NCBI GenBank assembly: GCA_034620365.1
Contig: JAQGEQ010000071.1
Span: 5,518,001 to 5,582,000 of the forward strand
Direction: 5' to 3'
DNA length: 64,000 nt
Source: Pegea sp. RAD2-039
Lineage: Eukaryota; Chordata; Thaliacea; Salpida; Salpidae
The notes below the pieces were generated by a model that was not told where the DNA came from, did no database searches, and saw only the letters and a list, made by a program, of their open reading frames with translations. The position numbers and the translations under genes were made by a program. This document shows positions 46,536 to 59,075 of this stretch, one piece after another. The first letter of the stretch is position 1. The number at the start of each line of letters is the position of its first letter.

Positions 46536-48065
46536 ATTAACTACAGACCAGTTTCGCTGACTTCAGTTATCTGCAGAACTCAAGAGCATATCATTCACAA
46601 TCATATGACCAGTCATTTGATGGAGCACCATCTAATATCTGATGTCCAACATGGCTTTGTGAAACGGAGATCTTTCCTGACTCAACATCTCACTTTTCTT
46701 AATGAGCTTACAGCCCATTATGAAGGTAACACTCCCTGTGACATCATATATCTCAATTTTGCTAAAGCGTTTGATTCTGTCCCACACACTAAGCTCGTTA
46801 CTGTATTGAAAAACTTAAAAATCAACAGTTTTATCTTACAGTGGATTGAAGATTACCTATCAGGTAGAACCCAACAAACTCGTGTAGAAAGATCTTTATC
46901 TACTTCTAGTCAAATCACTAGTAGTGTTCCTCAGGGTTCTGTTCTGGGTCCCTTTCTCTTTTTAATTTTCATCGAAGACCTCATCAGAAGATTAGTAGCA
47001 GAAGATGACGTCAGAGTGTTTGTGTATGCAGATGATATCAAGCTATTATCTTGTAATCCTTCAAAACTTCAAACTGCACTACACACTGTAGAAAACTGGT
47101 CTACGAAGTGGCAGCTCAGAATCCAGCCCACAAAGTCTGAACTTATAACTTTTTCTCGTAAACCAGCAGTAAATTGCTTGAACCAATACTCCATCAATAG
47201 ATTTATTATTCAACGAGTATCTTCGGTCCTAGACCTTGGCATTACTCTATCATCTGACTTTAAATGGCGCAATTATGTTTCCAAAATCTTTGGAAAATCA
47301 ATCAAACTTGTCTTCCTTATTATAAAGACCTTTAATTCAACAAACCCATACTTTTTATCAATCTTTTCAAATTGTACGTACGTCCAATTCTTGAATGCAA
47401 TGTTAGTGCATGGATGCCATATCAAGTTAATGATATCAAAAAATCGAATCTGTTCAGGCAACATTTACAAGATTAGTATGTAGGAAACTTAATATTAAAT
47501 ATGATAGTTATAAACATCGTCTTAGTCTCTTCAATTTAGATACTTTGGAAATCCGACGGATTAAATACGACTTAATTCTTATTTTTAAAATTATCCACAA
47601 TTTAATTGACATTCAGTTTGATGATTTCTTTTCTATTAGTCCTTCCTTCAAGTTATATCAACTCAGACGACACACATTACACCTTAATAAGCCTATATCA
47701 CCTAGTACATTGGTCAGAGCAATTTTTTTCTCATACCGTACAATTAATACATGGAATCAGCTGCCATCAGACATTCCCATGTCGAAGTCACTCGCAATTT
47801 TCAAGCAGAAGTTGAACCGTTATAATATTGCTAACATTGTCATTTCTAAACTGTGATTTTTTTTCCTTTCTTATATTATTAACATTCCATTAAGTTCACT
47901 GTTATATGCTTTCAGTGATATCGAAATATCATGTGGTATTCTTACCTACATCTTTTACTTTCTATATTTCTAACTTAATAGATGTTATTTGTGAGAATAT
48001 GTGTTAGCGAGAGGTGCTCTTTTCAGGTACCCTCCTTCGCATTTATTGAAATAAATGAATATAGA
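46536..48065 (+). mobile_element. CR1/Jockey-like LINE, second copy, 5'-truncated and mutated
   Basis: Begins at a point matching 20651 of the longer LINE (aactacagaccag) and runs to the same 3' tail (gagaggtgctc, gcatttattgaaataaatg). The reverse transcriptase frame 46605-47483 keeps SVPQGSVLGP and FVYADDIK but has YLNFAKAFD in motif A, where the catalytic aspartate is now asparagine. A one-base loss near 47440 breaks the frame, and the remainder continues at 47545-47856 to the same ISKL end. It cannot move by itself. Confidence 0.9.
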
Positions 48066-51000
48066 ATAAATTATTAAAAAATTAAAAAATATATTATTAA
48101 CCGTTGAAATAGTAACTGAAGTTATATTTTTATCTATAAGTAGCTTACTACCGAGTAAACACAGTTTTAACTGTAATCTTAAACCAGTGCTTATCAGTCT
48201 TTCCGTTTATTAAGTTTCTATTGCTGACTAATTTGTCGCCCACAAAACGGCTTTATAGTTGCTGTTGCTTAAACTAAATTGTTAAAATCAGCGCTAAAAT
48301 ATTTCAATAACTCAAGGTTAAAAAATGAAAAAAAAGCAAGTGGGAATGTTATGCTAAGAAGGAGTGACAGAAAAAAGGAATTAGAATTACATTCCATCAC
48401 AGTCCTTTGAGCATGTACAGTGACTAAACAACCCAATGCTTCTTTTTTGAGCTAAGTTGCCTAGTATCGAAACTGCGAGCACAATTAAAACTTTGTTGAA
48501 ATGATAATACCTTCAGAATAAGGATTACACTCATCTGGCTGCACAAAGATACAAAAGTCTAACGAAATCTTTGTTGAAGCAACTCTCAGTTGCCTCAATT
48601 TGCATTAGATGGTACAGCATGAAGAAATACTATCAAAAATTCATTAACATTCGTTGTGAGCCAAGCCGAAGTTGACGCTGTAGAAAAAAAGAGATAAAAC
48701 TTTCATGGTAACTCAGAAATTACATTTATCGCTACCCTGTGGAAAGTGGTGTGCCTTAAGCGCTGATGTAAATATAACCGTAAATGGTCAAATACTATCT
48801 TGGCACCGTTTACTTTTCAATTGATACAATTTATGACGTTTTCATCAATATAGTTTCACCTGACAAAAATGTTTTGTAAAATTGTAAATAAAAACTTGTT
48901 CTTGATTATATGGAAACTGTGAATTAAGTTATTAAAATTATTTTCTAACTAATATCATATAACATTAATTAAAAATAAAAATATTATGATTATTTATTTA
49001 AATATCAATAATTTTCAGAAATGAAATTACCGCAAGTGGTTTATAAATAAAATAGATACCACAAAAATATATTTCAGCAGCAGATAATCTACAAATCAAT
49101 TTGCTTATTAAAGGTGGTAGTTTTAATGAAATCTTTTGATCATTTCATCGGTAAATAAATCAATAAATATTCCCTCCAACAACCTGAGAAATAGTTACAT
49201 TAAAAAGATGCTTTATAATGTTTCTATGTTGATACCTAATTTTGAGATTTTAAAATTCGTTTTTCTTAACTTGATTTTTGTTGATTAGTTTAAGTATTTT
49301 AATAAATGTCAAAATACATTTTTTTATTTGACAAAATTACCGTACTTTGTTCAGCTAAAAACACACTTCAGTACACTTTGGGTATATGAAGACGCTCCTA
49401 ATATTTCTATCAACATTTTTTGAGCAATTACTATTTTTACAAATAACTCTGTCTCAACGTATATTTGAACTGTATAAAAAAAGATTATCTTGCCGCACAG
49501 TTAAATGTCATTCGTAGCATACTTAGACAGGTTCGTGTTATATAGAATAGGTTGTACATTGTAAAACAGTGTTGTTTTCGCTTCAGTTATCGCCTGTGTG
49601 CAGTTTATAATACAATAAAGCTCTCTTAAACAATTGTTATCATTACAATACACACCTAACAATGTATTAGAACCTACAAAAAAATAATCATATTAAGAGA
49701 AAATCCCTTTTGGCTAAAATGCTATCAATCAAGCTATAGATCCATGTTGTCGATGGCGTGATTGCAGCCTTATGACGTCACATCTAGAGTTAACCTGTAG
49801 CCAGGAATTTGTGCAAGGTCTGAAACCATTGCTAAGTATTCAACCTTGCTCCTAAAGGCGTAAAGAAATAACCCAAAGGTTACAACTTGCTTTTAGAAGA
49901 GCCCTAAGTTATGCTAAAAAGCTTTGTGTTGAATATTAGCTCAAATATATTCACTAGAAGTTAACTAAAGTTAAAACTTAGGTTTGTAGAACTTCTCAGC
50001 AACCAAGTCTAGAATTGTGAGTAGTAGGAGTTATAGTTAAGATTGAAGATAAGTTTTTGAGAATTATCTTTAGGAAAATAGATAAAAATAAGATAATGAA
50101 ATTCATGGAAAGTTTTAGTTAAATCTGTAATCATTTAATTAATTGTAGTTTCTATAAAAGTATTCTGTTAAAATCTATTCAAAATTTACTTTGGTTGCCA
50201 GCAAATAGTTTTCTTATTTTATATTAAATATTATCATCTGTCAGTCGTGATTTTAAATTGCTTGAAAGTAAATAAAAAAATCGTTTTAACTTAAAATAAT
50301 GTTTTCAAAGCAAAATCAGCGAATAATCCCCAAGATACAAAACTAATTGTATAATTTGATGAATACTTCTTTTATAAACATTTCGTTTTTCATAAAAAAC
50401 CGTTTTTTTAATTTTTATTTTCAGATTCTCAAAATAAAATCAGATATATTTTTGCATATCAAATTATTTGAGCATTATTTATTTATTTACAGAGCTCTAA
50501 GCTTTGACAACAAACTTTGCATCTAAAGATTGATAAATAAAATTTGTATGGAGCCATTTGAAGGTTGAAATAAAGAGGTAAACGTAGAGAGTCTTTTAAA
50601 GGACCTTATTATTGCTTAGTATTCAAATATTAGTACTTGGTCTATAGTGAAGTAGGTCTAAGAGTTTTTTTGTTTTGAAAATATTTGTTCTAAAGTGATT
50701 TATGAGCAGAAGCAAACAAAATAAGCTATTTAATGAAACTTTCTAATTTATACAGTCTGTTATTTAATAATATGTCTGAAACAAATGATGTCTATGCTTT
50801 AAATAAATCAAAACAAATTGCTTTTAACTAACTAATAGAAATATTTTGTTTAAAAAACTTATTATAAATAATTCATTAAAAATAAAAGCTTTTTAATTGA
50901 GAAAATTGAATTTATGTTAAAAAAGTTGTAAACGTTTTTATTTGTACATTCTATCTACAAGTCTTTTCAATTATGTTTTTGGTTTTTACCAATAATACAT

Positions 51001-53953
51001 AATTGTAAACCAATGATTTAAAACCTTCGATTATTAATCCTAAAATGTTGAAAAAATTCTTTCATTCTGTTCTTACAATTGATCTTTTTACATTTTTTAA
51101 AAAGCTTTAATAAAAAACTGTTTAAGAATTATTTTGTTCCTGATAATTTTTCGTTTATTTATTATTTTAAAGAAAAGAGAAATTCTCCTAACATTTATAC
51201 ACTCTTATCTTCTTAGTAGAAACAATTTATGAATATTTTATAGTTACATCAAAAAGACAATTTAAAGATTAACTGGTTTAAACCAATGTGAGTTTTTAAA
51301 CTAAAAAATTAGATTTTTTAAATTAGATTATCTTTTGAAAGTAACAGAATCACTGGAGTAAAAAAGAAATTTTTAATAGCCATGAGCAAGTGAAAGAATT
51401 AATTTCTACTCGAAAAAAAACTGAAATAAAATTCCATAGCGATAATTTCAATTATGATAATGGAACGTAATAGTCTATTGTACTTTGGCAAACAAAATAT
51501 TTTATTCAATTAGTTTGTTACGTGGTCTTTTCAACTATCATTTGTTAACGGCCAACTTTTCAAATTTTAATTTTTCGTCTTTTGATCTTATTAATTTTCC
51601 AAATTTTTAATTTATTCAAGAAAAACTTTTATGTTCACCTTGGTTACAAGAAACTTACGAATGAATCAAATACTTAAAAGCTTTTTTTTTACAATCTATT
51701 TAGCTAAAAATTCACTTCAAATATATTTAGTTTTAACAGTAGAAATATTTTTCAATGTTTATTCTGTCTCGAAATTTAGTCACCAAAAGCTCTAAAAACT
51801 GAACAATGAATTTTTAAATGATTATAAGATAAGTCGCTTTATTCAATTATTTAAAGTTTTGTAGTATCAAAATTAGAGTAAGTGATTCTCTTGTAGCTGT
51901 TTCATGTCATTCACTATCTCCAGCACTGTTCACTGAGTACAAAATACTCAATTGATATGCATGAATGATCACCAGTTAAAATCATCGAAAAGTTAGAGGT
52001 TGTTTTCATTGCTTTTTTCTAACAGCGTTCAATAAAGACCAGAAAAGTCTATTCTGCTTCATAATTTTCTCGGTGCTTTCGTTATAAATGAAATAGATCT
52101 GTTTTTTGTGTGTTTATACTTTGAATATTTAAATAAATGTTGAAGATTTATTTGTTATCTGTTTTAAGAAAGTTTATTTTTATTTTTCATAAGAAAGATC
52201 ACTTTAAAAAAGTTAGATTGTATTTATTTCACAAAACTTATGATTGAGTGATGAAACAGTGAAAGTTGGCTAAATAAACTTAGTTTAAACAATGCTTGGA
52301 GCGTTTTTTTTGTTGCTCTTTTTAAAATTATTAAACTTTCTAAATGTACAATAAACTTCACTATTATCAATGAACTGATAGTCAAATCAAGTTTGGCTAA
52401 ATTTATTCGTGTAAAATACAAAAAAAATACTTTTAATTTCATGTCTTAGATGAAGAACAATTTGTTTCAAAACTATTTCTTTGTATAAATTACTAGAAAA
52501 ATTATAAATAGCAAAAATTATTTCGAGTTTTTACCGTAAGTTAATAAATTAATTATTTAAAATAGGTTTTAGTGAAGATTAAATTGAAGTTTTAATACCA
52601 AATCAATCGTGACTTTATTTCAAAAAGTAAAGTCTTCAAGAGATCGTGATTACAGCGGACTTGATTATTATAGATATGAAAACTTTTAAAGACTTCTAAA
52701 ACGTCATCAGCGCACAGATTTTTAAAATGTAGTTTCACAAGCTTATGTTGATCTAACTAAACTAAAGGTTAAAGTATAATGCACTTTTAGTAAACAATTC
52801 TCTTGAAATAATGATGTCTTTAAATATTTTTGGAACTATCTATTTAAATTTCAAAAGTATTTACATTTGGAAAGTGCAATTTTTTTACAACATCAAATTA
52901 AATATGAAAATAAAACCATAATATTGACTAAGTAATGGTTAGAGTTTTTATAATGCTTTCCCACATTAATCAAGAAACGTTTTTTATTGTAAAGAGAAGT
53001 ATTAGTATTATATGACAGTAAATGGTATCAGTAGTATACATATCATTTTTCTTTCATTCAATGTTCAAATACTTGAAACAAAAAGATGTCAAATAAAAAT
53101 GTTGTACCAGGATACACACTTCAAACTTTGATAGCATTTTTAAAACAATACTTTTTTTACAAAATAAGATTCTACTCTTTGTGTTTGTATTTTATGTGCT
53201 TTGTTAACTTTTGGGTAATTTCTTTCTAGCTTTTTGACAATTATACAGACTGATATTAGAATTTGAACTTTAACACAGTAGCAATAGAATAGGTCTTTTG
53301 ACTTAACTTGAAAAGTTATACCTTAAAGACGCGTTTTGAAAATGGTATTTGATTACAGATTACAGAACCAGAGACCACTACCAATTTGTCAATTGAACAG
53401 TTTAAGGCAAGGTAATTTTACTTTTGATCATAGCATCTTTTGATATTAAGTTTCTTTCATTTTTGAATATTTTACATTATGCTATCAGTTTTTACATAAG
53501 TTTAAAAAGAACTTGAGTCAATTTTTTAGCATTTTCTTCAATTTTTGAAGCCTTACTTTCCCTTTTTTCAACTACGGTTGAATGAGCTTTAACTTCTGCA
53601 AACTTTTTAAAGTGTGATCATTGCACACAGTCAAACTGAGAATCAAACTTACAAACTTTTTAGTTAACAGTATTAATCATTTTATTTCAAGTTTAATTAA
53701 TCTATTAAATTATTTTAAACTTTTATAAAAGTAAAACTAATTGTAGTAATAATTAGTTAGTTTAAGCTTTAATAAACTAAATAAGTGATTGTTCATTATT
53801 TTTAACAAATGACTTGTCAGTGATTTACTTTTTAAGAGTTTAGTTTCATTAATTGCAATGAGAAATGTTTTGTAGTATTTAAATTAACTTGCTTTTTGGT
53901 TCTATCGCAGTAAATTGAATAAACATAAAACTGAAAAACGATATTTTGCCAAA
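48066..53953. other. Long AT-rich region with no recognised gene
   Basis: About 5.9 kb before the aquaporin start codon. Open frames here (for example 52224-52442 minus) are short and AT-driven. A less AT-rich patch at 49740-49930 contains one TGACGTCA (49773-49780) and could be an old repeat. An AG at 53909-53910 (tatcgcag) may end a 5' UTR intron of the aquaporin gene. Confidence 0.5.
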
Positions 53954-56900
53954 ATGCAATGTTCAAAAATAGATTTAGATAATAGCTTGAAAAAAAAGAA
54001 GAATTGGTATGCAAAGATTAACTCAAGTTTAAAAAGATCTTTGTCGGATATCGAAATGTGGAGGAGCTCTGCTGCTGAATTTGTCGCGACCTTCCTTTTG
54101 ATTTTTATCATTTGTATTTCTACAATGAACTTAACTGTCGTAGGTAAAGTTAGTTGATACTTATGTTGAACTAAAAATCTTCAAGTAAATTCTTCGTTAA
54201 CACTTTAACATCTTATCAGTCTTATCTGAGTAATCTTCAAATTTGACTCCATAATTTCCTTATCAGATGCTACAGAAAAGTATGTTCAAACCATAAGAAG
54301 TGTGTCATGTAACCACGATATGTCTTTACAAGTAAGTAAAAATGATTTTATTAATTTCAATTTTTAATCATTAATTAGAAACTTTTTATAGTAGTATTTT
54401 TACTGAACTTTTTTCAGTTTGTAACTCAAATTACTATAATATCTGACTAGTAATGTTAAAAACGAATTACATTCAATTTCAGTTTCTTGATAGATAACTG
54501 AAAACATGAAAAAAATTGTTTACTTTTAGTTTTTCAACAAAAAGTTTAACCAAAGATGACTGACAAAAGATAACGTTTATTTTATCTGTATGATTAGATA
54601 TGACTGGCACAGATAGTTTGTTTGTTTTAAGTTTTTATGACTTTATAATGATAATTTTACTAAAATGATTTAATAATATTTAATAATCTAGTTATCTAAT
54701 AACTATAGGAGCTAATTTTTATTATTTTATTAAAGCAAACTTTTTAAATGTAAAGTAATTCAAAATTTTGAAGTAAGAATTGATAAAGTTTTTTTATTCT
54801 TTTTGATATATTTAATAGAACTAAAACTATTCAGATTAATCGTGAAATGATTTGTTTGGAAATAAAACTTTGTTTTTATATTAAATGTAAGTGTAGAAAT
54901 TGTAAAAATTAAATGTTTTTTTAACCTTTTAAAAAATCGAGTTACTTTACTTTGATTTGATAACAAAAAGTTAATAAATTTTACCTTATCAAAAGCTAAA
55001 GTCAGAAATTTTCTATTTTTGAATTATACCGAATTTAGAAAATTGTTAAAGTAAATAAAGAGAAAAAACAAAGATTACTCAAATGAGAAACCATTAATCA
55101 AAAGCTTTTTCATACGAAGTATTCATTTATTTTATTTACTTTTCTAATTTACTATAACAAGCTTTTAATATGTAAATTGAAATTTGAGTAATCAAATACT
55201 TAATTGTTTTTTCTTAAGTGAACAACTATAAGAAAATGAAATATGCAAAGAATAAAACTCCGCCACAAAGCTTTAAGGATTTATAAAAAAATCATTTAAT
55301 TTTTTCGTTTCGTTCAAATTATCTACTTTTAGATATTGTAAATTAAAGAAATTTTTTTCTCCAATTGGGTTAAAAACAATTTTAGGAAACACAAATTATC
55401 TTTTACATAAAACATTAGCATAAAACCATAAGCTATACGACAGTTTTTTTATTCGTCAAAAAGGATTTAAATTATTTACTAAAAGTTTCAAGCTTATAGA
55501 TAATAATAGTTTCAGTTTGTGACAAGATATAAAAGCTTTTAAATAATCTTTCAAACTTGAAAGAGTTAAACAAAACTAATCGAAAATAAATAAATCCATA
55601 AACAAGTTTAGTTTTCAATTGAGTTACTGGTTTGATATGAAATATTTCTAAGCTGCAACAAATGATTCATCACTAAGTGTTCACCCTGAAAGACTAATAA
55701 AATTTTTCCAATAAAAAATTTAAACTTTTCAAAATTGCTTTTGTTGTAGGAGTCAGCAGCGATTTCGTTATCTTATGCAACTCTCATACATTGCTTTGAA
55801 CATATCAGTGGAGGTCACATGAACCCAGCAATTTCCCTAGCTATGTTTGCAGCTGGAAATATCAGCTTTCTGCAAACTTTTCTTCATGTGATTTTTCAGT
55901 TAGGCGGCGGAATCATTGCCGTGTTGCTTTTTTACGGGTAAGTTTATAAAAGTAGAAAATTTGAAGCTAGTAACTGTTTCGAAACTACAGTTTCAAGAAC
56001 ATTTTGCTAATACTATTTTTTAGATATTTAATTAATCATACTAAAATACTTGTCTAGTCCCATATAAAAACCTAACTAAGAAAAGTTTAATTATTTCCAA
56101 TGTCTTAAGTTTCCCTTCTAGTATTTAGTTTTTGTAATTTTAAATTCTATTTTTAAATCTGAAGCTCTATGAATATATTTTACTCAAATTTCACAATTAA
56201 ACACTCTTTCTCTATCTTTTTGTCACTATTGGAAATTTTTTTCGGGCAATTAGACAGAAAAATTAAAAGCTATTAAAAGAATATTTGATTTAAACTTTAT
56301 GAAACAAATATTTAGTAAATAATATCCTGATTTCCAACTTTAGTTTAATTCTAGAATTACAAAGTTTTGTATTACTAATGTGTAATGGGATACAAAAAAA
56401 ATGAATTAGAAAATTATTACTTCGAACAACAACTAACTGTATTATTAACTTTACACAAAATTTACCAAAGCGTTATAAATTCTTATTTTCATGTTTAAGT
56501 TATTGTACATCATTTTACAAATTTTATATTCACAATTTATTAATTTTCTTAAAAAAATTCATTCATTACTTTGATACAAAGTGTTAAATCTAATTATAAG
56601 GCTTTGTTGAAAGCATAAAACTTTACAATTTCCGATGAAAGAGAAATAATCTCGCTACATCAGCACTAAAGATTTCAGAAAATTTGTATATGTGGAAATT
56701 ATTAACCATGATAAAGGTAGCAAAAAAAATCTTCAATTGAAAACTTCCACATGATTTAAAAATGTGGAAAAAAACAGATTTTACGATTCTTCATGTAAAC
56801 ATATAAATATACTTAAATGAAAAAAATGTTTTATTTCAAAAGCTTTTCAAATGTACCCCCCACTTTTTCAGGTTTGCACCTGGCCACAAAGACAAACTTG

Positions 56901-59075
56901 CAGATATATTTCCTCGCTTACACCCGAACTTACAACCATGGCAAGGCTTTTGTATTGAGTTCATTCAGGGTCTTCTACTATCCATTACTTGGCTTTCTAG
57001 TTATTCTTCAAATCGCAAGCAGCTCGGGAGCTCTGCTATTTCTGTCGGGTTCTGCTTACTAGCCAACAGCCTGTGGGCGGTAAGTTGCCTTTTGTTGAAA
57101 TTTCGTTGATATTTTCTCACGCTGGTCGAAGTAATGTTTGCTAAGACTGCACCAGAGTCGTAAAATACGTTCACATGGGAGATATTTGCTCAAAGCCTAT
57201 TAAATCAAGCACCAATTTAGTTTAATATTAATTTTAAAAGTTCTCATAGCGTTCAATTAAAATTAGTTAATTATTTTGAGAATCATTTTAAAATTTAAGT
57301 TGATTGTTAGTGCAAAGAAAAACATGTTTCATAATTTACAGGAAAATTGATTAAAATTTTTAGTTTTGTTTTCATGAACTTTGATTTTTTAGAACACACT
57401 AACAGGATCAAGTGTTAATCCAGCAAGATCCATTCCTCTAGTAATTTTCTTCAGAAAGTTTGATGATATCTTATGGGTAAGTTTTTAAAATTTCCGAAAT
57501 ATTTCAACAGTAGAATTTAAAAGAACCAATTACTTCTATTATTTTTAAACTTGAATAATCCTATAAACAGTCTATTTTGTAAAAAAATTCACACAATGTT
57601 AATACAAAAGATTTTAGAATAATTCTTTTTTTCATGAATTGTTAGGTCTGTTGCCCGGTTTTTACACAGTAAAAATAAATTAAAAATTTAATAAAGTAAT
57701 GTAATAAAGGTTATTAGAGCATCTCTCCCCTTGAGTATGATCTTAAATCCATTTGGAGCATTTCCAAAATGAATCCTTTCTTTGTGAGAATTTAACTTTG
57801 AAAATAATTTCTTTTTTATGTATTCTCTCATGCAGCAATTAAAGATTATTTAATACTTTGATTTTTTAATTTTAGGTTTATTTAGCTGGACCAATAGTTG
57901 GGTGTTTAACCGGTGCACTTCTATATCAGCAACTTTTCGTAACCATTCCTCCGCCTCCAATCTCCAGGCTGAATACTAGCGGAAGTTTAACTTCTGGTAA
58001 TTCTTTTTATTATAAAAAGTGTAAAACATGAAATAGTTTTGATTCAAAATTTTTTTTAAATTAATAAAAATATTTTAAGGGAGGTAAATTTTTTTTTGAC
58101 CTATTCTAAATGGCCTAAAAACTCAAAACCACTTTTCTAATATTTGATTTAAATGAAAAAAAATTAAAGTAAATCTTTTATATTCAGCTTTTCAAGTGAA
58201 AGTTAAATATTGATGCTATTAAATTGAAGAAATACAAATATTTGAGTGATGCAAGCAAAGTTCGGTTTTATATACTATCTGCTTCTGAAATTTATATTAT
58301 GTAGTAATTTTTATTAAATTTAATTATGATTTAGATAGCGGCGTTTTATTTACTTTTCAAGAAGCTATCAAGAGAAAATTTAAATCGCATTAAATTAAAT
58401 TTATAAAATATAAAAACTTTTGTAGTCTTATGCAAATAATATTCAGTCAATAAAATTTTTATTAAAATATTAGTCAAAAAATCGAAATATTTAATTTATT
58501 TATTTGAAAAAGTTAAAATAGAAGTTCGCGATTTTCAAAACAAATTTTAAAAGATTTATTTTGATATTTTTAATGATGCCAAATTATTTTTTGAAAAAAA
58601 TATTTTTTTGAAAATAAAAATTTAAATATAATTTTTGACTAACAAATAAGTGTCTTCATAAAAGTCTCACGTGACTTTAAGATGTAAATTTTTAGGAGAC
58701 TCAGAATGCGGTCTTCGACAAGTGGAGACAGTGACGTCACCAATACGAGATAAAGCTGAGGGCAAACGCGACGATGACGTCACTTCTTTTGGTCTACAAA
58801 GAACACAGGATGTGTTCCTAAATTCAAGAGAGGGTCCTTCAATCCGACTGCTGCCTTTAGATCAGCAGCGAAAAGCTTTCAATCATCAGCAACGACTCTC
58901 AGTGATAACATCTTCTGATGACGTCATGAGAGACTTATCTGCTCCTCATCCAGCCAGAGTAAACAATCGAACAAGTTGTGACTTGATGTACAGAACAGGA
59001 TCTTCCTCAATTGGGATTATGATGCCAAATAACTCGATTGAAAACGAACAGTTGATTGCAAATAGTGTTGTGTAG
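53954..59075 (+). CDS. Aquaporin of the Big brain / AQP4-like group
   Basis: Seven exons (53954-54143, 54267-54331, 55750-55937, 56872-57079, 57393-57476, 57876-57996, 58696-59075) join in phase to 411 residues. The cytoplasmic N-terminus is lysine-rich; the first membrane segment follows IEMWRSSAAEFVATFLLIF. Pore loops carry GGHMNPA (NPA near residue 110) and GSSVNPARS (NPA near 226), and the last membrane segment is VYLAGPIVGCLTGALLY. WQGFCIEFIQG and the IExWRS start fit the Big brain subgroup. The C-tail of about 125 residues is polar and probably cytoplasmic. Aquaporins pass water or small solutes, and Big brain proteins act in ion conductance or adhesion; which applies here cannot be told. 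The ATG at 53954 is the first in frame after a candidate 5' UTR acceptor. Introns are long compared with the array genes. Confidence 0.93.

Noticed and set aside
48066..53953. Small RNA genes or tRNAs in the gene-poor region
   Set aside because: No cloverleaf, A/B box pair or conserved small RNA motif could be recognised.
53915..53953. Longer aquaporin start at 53915
   Set aside because: That frame begins with TTG; the first ATG in frame is 53954, directly after a likely 5' UTR acceptor.
53832..54111. Minus-strand frames overlapping aquaporin exon 1
   Set aside because: Antisense to a well-supported exon with known family motifs; no splice or start evidence.
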